Positions 1 to 9,324 of a DNA stretch of 64,000 nucleotides are shown here, in pieces. The stretch spans positions 24,001 through 88,000 of the forward strand of contig NZ_LAJC01000012.1 of assembly GCF_000981225.1 (NCBI RefSeq), written 5' to 3'. This DNA comes from Allosalinactinospora lopnorensis (lineage in GTDB: Bacteria > Actinomycetota > Actinomycetes > Streptosporangiales > Streptosporangiaceae). The notes under the pieces are model-generated. The model searched no databases. It was not told the origin of the DNA and was given only the letters and a program-made list of their open reading frames with translations. The position numbers were made by a program, and so were the translations under genes. Numbering within the stretch: position 1 is the first letter of the stretch; each line of letters opens with the position of its first letter.

Positions 1-71
1 GCAACGCGCACCAGCCACGGCAGAAGCACCGCGGTCACCGCGTGCAGCGCGAGAAGAAAGGGCAGCAGCAT
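1..71 (-). CDS. Partial membrane protein N-terminus, possibly MrpA-type antiporter subunit
   Basis: Reading leftward from an ATG at 71, the first 23 residues are almost all hydrophobic (MLLPFLLALHAVTAVLLPWL then VRV), and the frame stays open to the window edge. This resembles the first membrane helix of actinobacterial Na+/H+ antiporter subunit A proteins (MrpA, NADH dehydrogenase-like), which start with a similar LLLLHAVAALLAPxLVR pattern. Only one helix is visible, so the family call is weak. There is no clear Shine-Dalgarno sequence, so the start could lie a few codons upstream. Confidence 0.3.
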   Translation of the reverse strand, partial: MLLPFLLALHAVTAVLLPWLVRV

Positions 72-580
72 CAGGATGTCATCGGCGATCGGACCGGAGG
101 CGCACGTTTCTCGCCGCCGGCGGGCGGGCGGGTGGAGTGCAACATCGAGCGGACTGACCGAGTGGCTCTAAGGCTAGCCGGGCAGCGGGCCCAACCTTGA
201 CCCTGGCGTGGACGGGTGTATGATTCGCCGCGTTTTACGGCCCCCCGTCAGACAGTTACTCTACGTATCTCTATCGAACTACCAGGGGATACGCGTTTCA
301 GCTGGTCGTGAAGAGAATTCACATTCCCGGACTGACCGTGTTTGATCTCACTGGATCACGCGAAGAGATCGCATGCTCAAACCGCGCTCGCGCATCTAAG
401 GGCGCAACACCATCGATTATGGTCACACAGAGTGATGACATCCGGCTTGTTCTCCGGCCACCGAACCGGCGTCGACCGCTGCACGCATGATCTTGACGGA
501 ACCTTAACGCACACCCGTCCCGCGTTCCTTTTCCGGGTTCTGATTCGCGGTGGTGGCCAGGTGGGGCCAGAATTACCACC
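72..580. other. Intergenic region upstream of parC
   Basis: About 500 bases with no convincing gene. Short open frames here (for example 308-490) lack a ribosome binding site and codon bias and are treated as chance. The stretch holds one good sigma70-like promoter (197-224) facing parC. The part from 230 to 440 is less G/C-rich than the genes around it, as expected for regulatory DNA. Confidence 0.5.
197..224 (+). promoter_or_regulatory. Sigma70-type promoter, likely for parC
   Basis: TTGACC at 197-202 and TATGAT at 219-224 are separated by 16 bases, close to the principal sigma factor consensus. Transcription would start near 231, giving parC a leader of about 350 bases. The match is seen in the sequence; the assignment to parC is inferred from direction and position. 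Confidence 0.5.
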
Positions 581-3067
581 ATGGCCCGTACTACGTCCCA
601 ACCTCCCGAGGAACTCGCTGAGAAGATCATCGACATCGACGTGTCCGAGGAGATGCGCGGCAGCTTCTTGGAATACGCCTACTCGGTGATCTACCAACGA
701 GCGTTGCCGGACGCCCGCGACGGGATGAAACCCGTCCAGCGGCGGATCCTCTACCAGATGAACGAGATGGGCCTGCGCCCCGACCGCGCCCACGTCAAGT
801 GCGCCCGCGTCGTCGGCGAGGTCATGGGGAAGCTGCACCCGCACGGCGACGCCGCGATCTACGACGCGCTGGTGCGGATGAGCCAGGCTTTCGCCATGCG
901 CGTCCCGCTGGTCGACGGGCACGGCAACTTCGGGTCCCTCGGCGGCGACGACGCCCCCGCGGCGATGCGTTACACCGAGGCGCGGCTGGACCGCGCCGCC
1001 CAACTGCTGACCGCCTCCATGGACGAGAACGTCGTGGAGTTCCGGCCCAACTACGACGGCCAGGAACTGGAGCCGGAGGTGCTGCCGGCCGCCTTCCCGA
1101 ACCTGCTGGTCAACGGCGCGTCCGGGATCGCGGTGGGCATGGCCACCAACATGGCCCCGCACAACCTCGGCGAGGTCATCGCCGCGGCGCGGCACCTGAT
1201 CGCCCACCCCGAGGCCACGCTGGACGAGCTCATGGAATTCGTCCCCGGCCCAGACCTGCCCACCGGCGGCACCATCGTCGGCCTCGACGGCCTCCGCGAC
1301 GCCTACGTGAAGGGACGGGGCACGTTCCGCACCCGTGCGACCGTGTCCATCGAGAAGGTCTCGCCGCGCCGCACAGGCCTCGTCGTCACCGAGCTCCCCT
1401 ACAGCGTCGGGCCGGAGAAGGTCGTCGCCCGCATCAAGGAGCTGGTGCAGTCCAAGAAGATCCAGGGGATCTCCGACCTTAAGGACCTCACCGACCGCAA
1501 CCAGGGTCTGCGGCTGGTCATCGAGCTGAAGAACGGCTTCAACCCCGAGGCGGTGCTGGAGGAGCTGTACCGGCTCACCCCGATGGAGGAGTCCTTCGGG
1601 ATCAACAATGTGGCCCTCGTCGACGGCCAGCCGCAGACGCTGGGGTTGCGCGAGCTGCTTCAGGTCTATGTCGACCACCGGCTGGACGTCGTGCGGCGGC
1701 GCTGCGAGTTCCGCCGCGGCAAGCGCGAGGAGCGGCTGCATCTTGTCGCCGGGCTGCTCATCGCCCTGCTCAACATCGACGAGGTCATCGCGCTGATCCG
1801 CGACTCGGAGGACTCCGCGCAGGCCCGCCGACGGCTCATGGCCACGTTCGAGCTGTCCGACACCCAGGCCCGCTACATCCTCGACACTCCTCTGCGCAGG
1901 CTCACCAAGTACGACCGTCTGGAGCTGGAGAACGAGCGCGACCAGTTGAACACCGAGATCGCCGAGCTCACCGCGATCCTGGAGTCCGACGCCAAACTGC
2001 GCGAGCTGGTGTCCACCGAACTGGGCGAGATCGCCGGCGAGTACGCGACTCCCCGCCGCACGGTCCTCATGGAGAGCTCCGGTGCCACCCGCAGCGCGGC
2101 GATCCCGCTGGAGCTGGCGGACGAGCCCTGCCACGTCCTGTTCAGCACCAGCGGCATGCTCGGCCGCAGCAAGGGCGCGGCCCTCCCGCGGATGTTCGAG
2201 GGACTGCGCACCAAGCACGACGCGATCGCGGCGTCCGTCCCGGCGAGCTCGCGCTCCGAGATCGGCCTGATCACCGATCTAGGGCGGATGATCCGCCTCC
2301 CGGTGCTGGAGCTGCCCGAACTCCCCGACGCCGCCGCGGAGGCGCCGCCGCTGGCCTCCGGCCTACCGGTGAGCGAGTTCGTGGAACTGGCCGAGGACGA
2401 ACGCGTGCTCTCGGTCGCCGTGCTCGACAGTGACGGCCCGGGAATCGCAGTGGGGACCGCGCACGGGGTGGTCAAGCGGGTCGCCCCCGACTATCCGCAG
2501 AACAAGGACGACTTCGAGATCATCAATCTCAGGGACGACGATCGGCTCGTGGGGGTCACCCAGCTGTCCACGGGCGAGGAGGACCTGGTCTTCATCACCT
2601 CCGCGGGCCAGTTGCTGCGGTTCTCCGCCGAGACGGTGCGGGCGCAGGGCCGCGCGGCCGGCGGCGTGACCGGCGTCAAGCTGGCCGAGGGGGCGCGGGC
2701 ACTGTGGTTCGGCGCGGTCGCGCTGCCCGAGGACTCCGTCGTCGTCACCGTCGCCGGCGACTCCACTTCCTTGCCGGGAACACAGGCGGGCTCTGCGAAG
2801 GTGACCCCGTTCGAGACCTTCCCGGTCAAGGGGCGGGCCACCGGTGGCGTCCGCTGCCAGCGCTTCCTCAAGGGGGAAGACACGCTGATCTTCGGCTGGA
2901 TCGGCCGGGCACCGGCCCGCGCCAGCCGCGCCGACGGCGGGCCGGTCCGGCTGCCCGACCTCGACCAGCGCAGGGACGGTTCCGGGGAACCGCTCCCCCG
3001 CGCCATCACCGTGGTCGGGAGCGGACAGACCGATGCCGGTGTGGGCCTCTCGGAGGCCGGTAGCTAA
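581..3067 (+). CDS. parC: DNA topoisomerase IV subunit A (ParC)
   Basis: 828 residues, a type IIA topoisomerase A subunit that cuts and rejoins DNA during chromosome decatenation. The N-terminal half carries the breakage-reunion core, including the [18 protein letters not shown] segment and [10 protein letters not shown], whose tyrosine is the DNA-linking residue. The C-terminal part from about residue 500 is the beta-propeller DNA-wrapping region. The partner parE lies 2.4 kb away on the other strand. I call it ParC rather than GyrA because it lies near a ParE-type B subunit and away from dnaA/gyrB; actinomycetes usually carry both pairs. The start ATG has no strong ribosome binding site. 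A stem-loop follows the stop. Confidence 0.9.
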   Translation: MARTTSQPPEELAEKIIDIDVSEEMRGSFLEYAYSVIYQRALPDARDGMKPVQRRILYQMNEMGLRPDRAHVKCARVVGEVMGKLHPHGDAAIYDALVRMSQAFAMRVPLVDGHGNFGSLGGDDAPAAMRYTEARLDRAAQLLTASMDENVVEFRPNYDGQELEPEVLPAAFPNLLVNGASGIAVGMATNMAPHNLGEVIAAARHLIAHPEATLDELMEFVPGPDLPTGGTIVGLDGLRDAYVKGRGTFRTRATVSIEKVSPRRTGLVVTELPYSVGPEKVVARIKELVQSKKIQGISDLKDLTDRNQGLRLVIELKNGFNPEAVLEELYRLTPMEESFGINNVALVDGQPQTLGLRELLQVYVDHRLDVVRRRCEFRRGKREERLHLVAGLLIALLNIDEVIALIRDSEDSAQARRRLMATFELSDTQARYILDTPLRRLTKYDRLELENERDQLNTEIAELTAILESDAKLRELVSTELGEIAGEYATPRRTVLMESSGATRSAAIPLELADEPCHVLFSTSGMLGRSKGAALPRMFEGLRTKHDAIAASVPASSRSEIGLITDLGRMIRLPVLELPELPDAAAEAPPLASGLPVSEFVELAEDERVLSVAVLDSDGPGIAVGTAHGVVKRVAPDYPQNKDDFEIINLRDDDRLVGVTQLSTGEEDLVFITSAGQLLRFSAETVRAQGRAAGGVTGVKLAEGARALWFGAVALPEDSVVVTVAGDSTSLPGTQAGSAKVTPFETFPVKGRATGGVRCQRFLKGEDTLIFGWIGRAPARASRADGGPVRLPDLDQRRDGSGEPLPRAITVVGSGQTDAGVGLSEAGS

Positions 3068-3080
3068 AGTTCGACGTCGG

Positions 3081-3122
3081 GGCCGGCTGCGGGGCTTCGA
3101 AAAGCGTGCTTCGGAGCCGGCC
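3081..3122 (+). terminator. Stem-loop after parC
   Basis: An 8-base perfect inverted repeat (GGCCGGCT at 3081-3088, AGCCGGCC at 3115-3122) encloses a loop containing a smaller GCTT/AAGC hairpin. It starts 14 bases after the parC stop and has no T-run, as is usual for high-GC actinomycete terminators. Confidence 0.35.
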
Positions 3123-3154
3123 GAAACGCACGTGGAGTTGTGTGGAGCTGTGTT

Positions 3155-3658
3155 GTGAGCAATGCCTTCGATGACGTTCTCAGCGCGAACACCGACTATG
3201 TCGAGAACTTCGCCCTGGCCGGCCTGCGCCCTGCGGCCGCCCGCGGTCTCGCCCTCATCACCTGCATGGACTCGCGCATCGAACCGCTGGGCGTCCTGGG
3301 GCTCAAGCCCGGCGACGCCAAGGTGCTGCGCAACGCCGGCGCCCGCGTCACCGACGAGACGCTGCGCACCCTGGTCCTGGCCGCCTACCTCCTGGAGGTG
3401 GAGCGCGTCATGGTGATGCCGCACACCCGCTGCAAGATGGCCTCGGTCGACAGCGACGACGCCGTCCACGGTCTCATCTACGAGAAGCACGGGGTCGACA
3501 CCCGCAGCCTGGAGTTCCACACCGACAACGACCAGCTCGGCGCGCTCCGCCATGACCTGGGGCGCGTCCGGCACCATCCACTGCTCCCGAAAGGGCTTCC
3601 GGTCGCGGGTGTGATCTATGACGTCGACACCGGGAAGGTATCCCCTGTGGACGCGTGA
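3155..3658 (+). CDS. Small beta-class carbonic anhydrase
   Basis: 167 residues. It should interconvert CO2 and bicarbonate with a zinc ion. The beta-class motifs are present: ITCMDSR (zinc Cys and the Asp-Arg pair) near residue 40 and PHTRCKM (zinc His and Cys) near residue 90. The length matches the short actinobacterial type (Rv1284-like). I chose GTG at 3155 because GGAG lies 7 bases upstream; a GTG at 3140 is in frame but poorly placed. It reads with parC and may be transcribed from it if the hairpin leaks. A second, unrelated gamma-class enzyme is encoded at 57.4 kb. Confidence 0.85.
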   Translation: MSNAFDDVLSANTDYVENFALAGLRPAAARGLALITCMDSRIEPLGVLGLKPGDAKVLRNAGARVTDETLRTLVLAAYLLEVERVMVMPHTRCKMASVDSDDAVHGLIYEKHGVDTRSLEFHTDNDQLGALRHDLGRVRHHPLLPKGLPVAGVIYDVDTGKVSPVDA

Positions 3659-3716
3659 CCCCGCGGGAATGGGAGACCCGTCCCAGCCGTTGTGACGCGC
3701 GATGAAGGGAGTTCCC

Positions 3717-4043
3717 ATGGAGGAGTCGACCTACGAGACCTTCGCACGCGGCAAGATGCGATTCGACCTCGGTGATCCGATCGGCGCGGCCAAGCTCCTC
3801 GCCCCTCTCCGCGAGAAGGAGCCCGAGAGCCGCTCGATCCTGGAACTCCTGGGTCGGGCCTACTTCCACTCCGCTCAGCTGGCAAAGGCCGAGCAGACCT
3901 TCCGCCGGCTCCTCGAACTCGACCCCGGCGACAACTGGGCGCACATCGCGCTGGCCCGGTCGCTGGAACGCCAGAACCGCGACGACGAAGCGGCACCGCA
4001 CCGGCGGTTGCACGCGGCCATGTCCGGAGGGTCCCTCGACTGA
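3717..4043 (+). CDS. Small tetratricopeptide repeat protein
   Basis: 108 residues. Two to three TPR-like helix pairs are visible (around ILELLGRAYFHSAQLAKAEQ and LLELDPGDNWAHIALARSLE), so it is probably a protein-interaction scaffold. Such tiny TPR proteins are common in actinomycetes and have no known role. ATG at 3717 follows GAAGGGAG with a 5-base gap; an in-frame ATG at 3702 lacks a site. It lies 58 bases after the carbonic anhydrase on the same strand. Confidence 0.75.
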   Translation: MEESTYETFARGKMRFDLGDPIGAAKLLAPLREKEPESRSILELLGRAYFHSAQLAKAEQTFRRLLELDPGDNWAHIALARSLERQNRDDEAAPHRRLHAAMSGGSLD

Positions 4044-4220
4044 TCGGCTCATCGCCTCGGCCGGTGCCGCGTGGTCACCGGCCGAGGAGGCTGCCGACAT
4101 CGCGTAGCGGCGGCCGTGTGGCGCGAAGCGCCCTCCCCGGCGTCGTGCAGCGAGGGAGGCACCAGCACCCACGCCCCGCCACGCGCGTACCCGGTATCCC
4201 AGCTTCCCTTCCCATCGTTC

Positions 4221-4273
4221 GCCGTGCTGTTTTTACCGCCTCGCTGCGGCCCAGATGGCAAAAACAGCACGGC
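4221..4273. repeat. 17-bp inverted repeat with T-tract and A-tract arms
   Basis: GCCGTGCTGTTTTTACC (4221-4237) and GGCAAAAACAGCACGGC (4257-4273) pair over 16 of 17 positions around a 19-base loop. The arms contain T5 and A5, unusual in this GC-rich DNA. It sits 54 bases upstream of the cysteine desulfhydrase-like gene and 178 bases after the TPR gene. It could be a bidirectional terminator, a leader hairpin or a copy of a dispersed palindromic element. Confidence 0.6.
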
Positions 4274-4326
4274 GGCCCATCCCTCTCTCCTGCCCGCTGC
4301 CAACGGGGACGGCGTTAGCTTCAGAC

Positions 4327-5451
4327 ATGCCATCTACGCCCGAGGAATCGTCCGGCTGGGTCGACCGTTCCTGCGCACGCACACGCTCTTGGGTGGACGA
4401 GGCCATCCGCAGGGTCGTCGCCGACGCCAACCGTTCGGCGGACACCCACCTGCACGTGTTCCCGATGCCCCCCGAGTGGGGCATCGACCTTTACCTCAAG
4501 GACGAGTCGGTGCACCCCACCGGCAGCCTGAAGCACCGGCTGGCCCGGTCGCTGTTCCTCTACGGCCTGGCCAACGGGTGGATCACCGAGAACACCCCCC
4601 TCGTGGAGGCGAGCTCGGGCTCCACCGCCGTCTCCGAGGCCTACTTCGCCCGGCTCATCGGGCTGGACTTCATCACCGTGGTCCCCCGCTCGACCAGCCC
4701 GGAGAAGATCGCGCTGATCGAGCGCTACGGCGGCAAGTGCCACTTCGTGGACGTCCCCGCCAAAATGTACTCCGAGGCCGAGCGGCTCGCCGCCGAGGTC
4801 CGCGGGCATTACCTGGACCAGTTCACCTACGCCGAGCGGGCCACGGACTGGCGGGGGAACAACAACATCGCCGAGTCGATCTTCGAGCAACTCGGGATGG
4901 AGCGCCACCCGGTCCCCGAGTGGATCGTAGTGGGGGCCGGGACGGGCGGAACCTCCGCCACCATCGGCCGCTACCTGCGCTACCGGCGCCACTACACGCG
5001 GCTGGCGGTGGTCGACCCGGAGAACTCGGCGTTCTTCCCGGGCTGGGTCACCGACGCGCCCGACTACGCCACGGGCATGCCCTCGCGCATCGAGGGGATC
5101 GGCCGCCCGCGGATGGAGCCCAGCTTCGTCCCCTCCGTCATCGACCTGATGATCCCGGTCCCCGACGCCGCGAGCATCGCGGCCATGCGCCACCTGAACG
5201 ACGTGACCGGCCTGTGCACCGGCGGTTCCACCGGCACCAACCTGTGGGGGGTGTGGCAGCTCATCGCCCGGATGCTGCGCGAAGGGCGCCGGGGGAGCGT
5301 TGTCACGCTGATCTGCGACGGAGGCGAGCGCTACTGGCACAGCTACTACGACGACGCGTGGATGGCGGAGAAGGGGCTGAACCTCGCGCCCTACACCGCC
5401 ACGCTGGAACGCTTCCTCGCCGCCGGCGAGTGGGCCCCACCGGCCCCTTAG
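4327..5451 (+). CDS. cds1: PLP-dependent cysteine synthase-family enzyme (Cds1-like L-cysteine desulfhydrase)
   Basis: 374 residues, fold type II PLP enzyme of the cysteine synthase family. The Schiff-base lysine is in [11 protein letters not shown] (Lys69), the substrate loop is [16 protein letters not shown], and the phosphate-binding glycines are in [12 protein letters not shown] and CTGGSTGTN. It most resembles the actinobacterial Cds1 group (Rv3684 type), which degrades L-cysteine to pyruvate, ammonia and H2S rather than making cysteine. I start at ATG 4327; the frame is open further upstream but runs into the inverted repeat. The function is inferred from family resemblance. Confidence 0.75.
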   Translation: MPSTPEESSGWVDRSCARTRSWVDEAIRRVVADANRSADTHLHVFPMPPEWGIDLYLKDESVHPTGSLKHRLARSLFLYGLANGWITENTPLVEASSGSTAVSEAYFARLIGLDFITVVPRSTSPEKIALIERYGGKCHFVDVPAKMYSEAERLAAEVRGHYLDQFTYAERATDWRGNNNIAESIFEQLGMERHPVPEWIVVGAGTGGTSATIGRYLRYRRHYTRLAVVDPENSAFFPGWVTDAPDYATGMPSRIEGIGRPRMEPSFVPSVIDLMIPVPDAASIAAMRHLNDVTGLCTGGSTGTNLWGVWQLIARMLREGRRGSVVTLICDGGERYWHSYYDDAWMAEKGLNLAPYTATLERFLAAGEWAPPAP

Positions 5452-5460
5452 TGGCGGGGT

Positions 5461-7569
5461 TCAGGCGTCGATCCGGTTCAGGTCCAGCTCCTGGGCTCCG
5501 TTGGCGATGAACTCGCGGCGCGGGGCGACCTCGTTCCCCATGAGCAGCCCGAAGACCGAGGCCGCCTCCTCGGCGTGCTCGACGCGGATCCGGCGCAGGG
5601 TGCGGTGGCGCGGATCCATCGTGGTCTCGGCGAGCTGGTCGGCGTCCATCTCCCCCAGCCCCTTGTACCGCTGGACCGGCTCCTTCCAGCTCAGCCCCTT
5701 CTTCTCCAGCTCCAGCAGCTTACGCTGCAGCTCGGCGTCGCTGTAGGTGTAGATGTAGCGGTCCTCGGGCTTCGCACCGCGCTTCTTCTTGCGGACGTTG
5801 GTCAGCTCGATCCGGTGCAGGGGCGGCACCGCGGCGTAGACCCGGCCGGCCTCCAGCATCGGCCGCATGTACCGGTAGAACAGCGTCAGCAGCAGGCACC
5901 GGATGTGCGCACCGTCGACGTCAGCGTCGGCCATAAGGATGACCCGGCCGTAGCGCGCGCTGTCCAGATCGAACGTGCGGCCCGACCCCGCGCCGATCAC
6001 CTGCAGGATCGCCGCGCACTCGGCGTTCTTGAGCATGTCGCCGACAGAGGACTTCTGCACGTTGAGGATCTTGCCGCGGATCGGCAGCAGCGCCTGGAAC
6101 TCCGAGTCGCGGGCGAGCTTGGCGGTGCCGAGGGCGGAGTCCCCCTCGACGATGAAGAGTTCACTGCGGTCCAGACCCTCGCTGCGGCAGTCGACCAGCT
6201 TGGCCGGCAGGGCGGAGCTCTCCAGTGCGTTCTTGCGCCGCTGGGTCTCGCGCTGCTGGCGGGCCGCCACCCGCGCCCGGGCGGCGTTGACGACCTTCTC
6301 CAGTACGGTCCGGGCCTGCTGCTTCTCCCCGCGCTTGGTCGAGGCCAGGAAATGCCGCAACTCCTTGCCGAGCACTTGGGAGACGATCCGGGTCGCGGCG
6401 GAGGTGCCCAGGATCTCCTTGGTCTGCCCCTCGAACTGCGGCTCGGGCAGCCGGACGGCGACCACGGCGGTAAGCCCTTCGAGCACGTCCTCCTTGGTGA
6501 CCGGGTCGTCGTTGGTCTTGAGCAGCTTGCTGCTGCGCAGCTGGTCGTTGACCACCCGGACCAGCGCCCGCTCGAACCCGGCGATGTGGGTGCCGCCCTT
6601 GGGGGTGGCGATCACGTTGACGAACGAGCGCACCGTGGACTCGTAACCGGTCCCCCACCGCAGAGCGATGTCCACCTCCAGGTGCCGATCGACGTCGGTG
6701 GGCGTCATGTGACCGTTGTCGTCGAGCACCGGGACGGTCTCGGTGAAGTAGCCCGAGCCCTGGAGGCGCAGCACCTCGTTGACCGGTTCGTCGGGGGCGA
6801 GGTAGGCGCAGAACTCGCTGATGCCGCCGTCGAAGCGGAATTCCTCCTCGTAGGGCGGCTCGCCTTCGGTCCGCTCGTCGCGCACCGCGATCGTCAGCCC
6901 CGGGATGAGGAAGGCGGTCTGGCGCGCGCGGTCCAGCAGCGCCTCGCGCGCGATGTCGGCCTCCTTGAGGAAGATCCGCCGATCCGCCCAGAAGCGGATG
7001 CGCGTACCGGTGACCTTCTTGGCCACCCGCCGCACCTGCTCGACCCCCGACCCCGGGGCGAAGTCGGCGTCGGGCCCCGGCGTGTCGAACCGGCCGGGCA
7101 GCCCGCGCCGGAAACTCATGGCGTGCGTGTGGCCCTGGCGGTCGACCTCGACGTCGAGGCGGGCCGAGAGCGCGTTCACGACGGAGGCGCCGACGCCGTG
7201 CAGGCCGCCGGAGGCCGTGTAGGAGCCGGAGCCGAACTTCCCGCCGGCGTGCAGCTTGGTCATGACCAGTTCGACACCGGAGAGACCCGACTTCGGCTCG
7301 GCGTCGACGGGGATGCCGCGCCCGTTGTCGCGCACCTCGACCGAGCCGTCGGCGTGCAGCACGACGTCGATCCGGGTGCAGTGGCCGCCGAGCGCCTCGT
7401 CCACGGAGTTGTCGATGATCTCCCACATGCAGTGGGTCAGGCCGCGGCTGTCCGTCGACCCGATGTACATGCCGGGGCGCTTGCGGACCGCCTCGAGTCC
7501 TTCCAAGACCGAAAGATGCCGAGCAGAGTAATCCTCGGGATCATGGACGGCAGCGGTGAGGGCGGTCAC
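5461..7569 (-). CDS. parE: DNA topoisomerase IV subunit B (ParE)
   Basis: 702 residues; the ATPase and Toprim subunit of topoisomerase IV. The order is a GHKL ATPase (KRPGMYIGSTD, DNSVDEALGG, DNGRGIPVD, GGLHGVGASVVNALS), a transducer domain, then Toprim with EGDSALG and DADVDGAHIR, and the C-terminal QRYKGLGEM motif. GTG at 7569 is the best start: AGGAG lies 9 bases upstream and the homologous region begins at once. The open frame runs 64 codons further upstream, without homology. It converges on the cysteine desulfhydrase gene with a 9-base gap. Confidence 0.93.
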   Translation of the reverse strand: MTALTAAVHDPEDYSARHLSVLEGLEAVRKRPGMYIGSTDSRGLTHCMWEIIDNSVDEALGGHCTRIDVVLHADGSVEVRDNGRGIPVDAEPKSGLSGVELVMTKLHAGGKFGSGSYTASGGLHGVGASVVNALSARLDVEVDRQGHTHAMSFRRGLPGRFDTPGPDADFAPGSGVEQVRRVAKKVTGTRIRFWADRRIFLKEADIAREALLDRARQTAFLIPGLTIAVRDERTEGEPPYEEEFRFDGGISEFCAYLAPDEPVNEVLRLQGSGYFTETVPVLDDNGHMTPTDVDRHLEVDIALRWGTGYESTVRSFVNVIATPKGGTHIAGFERALVRVVNDQLRSSKLLKTNDDPVTKEDVLEGLTAVVAVRLPEPQFEGQTKEILGTSAATRIVSQVLGKELRHFLASTKRGEKQQARTVLEKVVNAARARVAARQQRETQRRKNALESSALPAKLVDCRSEGLDRSELFIVEGDSALGTAKLARDSEFQALLPIRGKILNVQKSSVGDMLKNAECAAILQVIGAGSGRTFDLDSARYGRVILMADADVDGAHIRCLLLTLFYRYMRPMLEAGRVYAAVPPLHRIELTNVRKKKRGAKPEDRYIYTYSDAELQRKLLELEKKGLSWKEPVQRYKGLGEMDADQLAETTMDPRHRTLRRIRVEHAEEAASVFGLLMGNEVAPRREFIANGAQELDLNRIDA

Positions 7570-8089
7570 GTGGACATCTCCTGCGTTTGTGGACGGGCGC
7601 GACACCGCCCGGCGGAGCCGGACGTGTGCTGGACACGGGTGGACAGGGGGTCGGCGCTGGAGTCCGAACGGTACGGCCCACCGGCTGCGATGGGGACTCC
7701 GCTCCCGGCCGGAGCCGGGAACACCCCCGGCCAGGGCCAGGGTATCCGCGCACTCTGACATTCGCTGGCGCGAATTTCGCCGCCGGAGGAGATCGGCGCG
7801 TGGCGCCCACTTCCTACCGGCGGCAACGGCTGGGGCGCCGGGGTTCCCGCGTCCATACCACGCGCGAGATTACCACCTCGGAGCAGGAGAACCCTGTGCT
7901 CCCCTGCTCGACCGGCTAGCCTGGCGTGTCACCGGACAGGATCCCGGCCGGAGAGCCCACCACCGAGGATGATGTGGGTCACATTCCGGGCTGATTCCGC
8001 TGTCGGCGTACAGGAGGACTGGTTGGGAAGCTCCTCGTCCGGTTAGATGTTGTCCCAAGTGACTAACGCCGAGTATTGAGGAAGGCGAA
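7570..8089. other. Intergenic region between parE and the DUF7455 gene
   Basis: 520 bases between divergent genes. Overlapping open frames on both strands look like chance high-GC frames. A small perfect inverted repeat (ATTCGC at 7760-7765, GCGAAT at 7770-7775) could be an operator. AGGAAGG at 8079-8085 is the ribosome binding site of the next gene. I see no RNA gene. Confidence 0.4.
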
Positions 8090-8320
8090 GTGACTGGAAC
8101 CCTTGCCCCCACCCAGCCGCTGACGGCTGCTGACCGTTGCGACCGTTGTGGTGCGCAGGCGTACGTCCGAGTGGTACTCAGCTCCGGCGGCGAACTGCTG
8201 TTCTGCGCACATCACATGCGCAAGCACGACGATTCGATTCGCAAGATCGCCTCGGAGATCCAAGACGAGACGAGCCGCCTGCACGAAACCCCGGCCACGT
8301 CCGCCGAAGATGAGCGTTAA
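8090..8320 (+). CDS. DUF7455 zinc-binding small protein
   Basis: 76 residues. The conserved core is DRCDRCGAQAYVRVVLSSGG followed by LLFCAHHMRKH, a Cys2 plus Cys-His-His arrangement that likely binds zinc. This is the DUF7455 family, typical of actinobacteria and often found near topoisomerase IV or sigma factor genes. No function is known. GTG at 8090 follows AGGAAGG. Its stop codon overlaps the stop of the convergent acetyltransferase by 4 bases. Confidence 0.85.
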   Translation: MTGTLAPTQPLTAADRCDRCGAQAYVRVVLSSGGELLFCAHHMRKHDDSIRKIASEIQDETSRLHETPATSAEDER

Positions 8321-9090
8321 GTCATAACAGGAAAGGCGTCCGGCGGTGGCCTCCGAACGGAGGCCACCGCCGATGTCGTGTCGGAGGCGGTTCCGCACTC
8401 ACCCGCCACCCGGTAGTGGTACCGGTCGACCACGGTGAAGCCGGAACGCCTGTAGAGGCGCCGCGCCCCCGCGTTGGCCTCGGTCACCAGCAGGTAGGCG
8501 TTGCGGGCGCCCTTGTCGTGCGCCCAGCCGAGCAGCGCCGCGACGATCTGTCCCGCCAGCCCGGAGCCGCGCGCCCGGGGACGGGTCACCATGCCGTACA
8601 CCCCGGCCCAGTCCCCGTTCAGGGCGACGCAGCCGCGCGCCAGACCGGAGTCGTGCAGGCCGTATCCCATCGCCGGCACCCGGTCGAGGATGCGGTGCAG
8701 GGCGCCGATCCGTTCCGAAGGGACGTCCGCCTCCCGCCACAGCGCTCTCCATGCCTCACCCGGACGGGCGCTGACCGTGACCGCGCTGGTCGCCGCGGGC
8801 CGTTCGGCCAGTTCCCGGGCCATCACCAGCGTGGGATCGACCACGCCGTATCCGCGGGCCGCGAGGGCGGCGCCGAGTTCCGCGTTCTCCGGCCAGACCT
8901 GCACGCAGGGCGCGCTGCCGCGTGACCGGTAGAAGCGCTCCATCGCCTCCACCGACACGTCACCGCCCAGCGCGATCGCGGAGTTCGCCCGTTTGGTCAC
9001 GCCCTCGCTGTGACCGAGACGCCATCCACCGCGCACGTGGACCTCTGCCGATGGCCAGTCCCGGCACACCCGATCGGCCCATTCGTTCAT
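8317..9090 (-). CDS. GNAT family N-acetyltransferase
   Basis: 257 residues. The C-terminal GNAT core is visible: VTRPRARGSGLAGQIVAALL is the acetyl-CoA-binding R-x-x-G-x-G/A segment, followed by LLVTEANAGARRLYRRSGF, typical of the last strand and helix. The N-terminal half (about 110 residues) is a degenerate second GNAT-like domain. The substrate is unknown. ATG at 9090 follows GAGGAA with good spacing. The last 20 codons run through a perfect hairpin (8341-8372), so the C-terminal tail is probably a recent extension. Confidence 0.8.
   Translation of the reverse strand: MNEWADRVCRDWPSAEVHVRGGWRLGHSEGVTKRANSAIALGGDVSVEAMERFYRSRGSAPCVQVWPENAELGAALAARGYGVVDPTLVMARELAERPAATSAVTVSARPGEAWRALWREADVPSERIGALHRILDRVPAMGYGLHDSGLARGCVALNGDWAGVYGMVTRPRARGSGLAGQIVAALLGWAHDKGARNAYLLVTEANAGARRLYRRSGFTVVDRYHYRVAGECGTASDTTSAVASVRRPPPDAFPVMT
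8341..8372. terminator. Perfect 15-bp hairpin between convergent genes
   Basis: CGGCGGTGGCCTCCG (8341-8355) and its exact complement (8358-8372) are separated by 2 bases. It starts 21 bases after the DUF7455 stop and would terminate that gene. It lies inside the 3' end of the opposing acetyltransferase frame. Confidence 0.7.
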
Positions 9091-9324
9091 CGGACATTCC
9101 TCGTTTCCGCTCCGCAACCGAGGCACGTGCGGATCCCCGCGAACCCGGTACGGAGCGGTTCGACACGGCTCCGTGCGAGGACGAGCGGAGCCGCCATCGG
9201 TGACCCCGCCTGGTCCCTCGATAGGATCAGCCGGTACCCGGGGATCCGTGGACCAGCGCGCACGGCCCTGGCCGTCTCCCGTTGTGGACACAACCACAGT
9301 TCCGCCACACCAGAAAGAGAACCC

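Noticed and set aside
308-490. A 60-residue frame before parC.
   Set aside because: No ribosome binding site, no codon bias and no recognisable motif.
377-2218. A 613-residue reverse frame opposite parC, and similar long antisense frames opposite other genes.
   Set aside because: These are mirror frames of high-GC genes with His/Val/Gln/Arg-rich composition and no homology.
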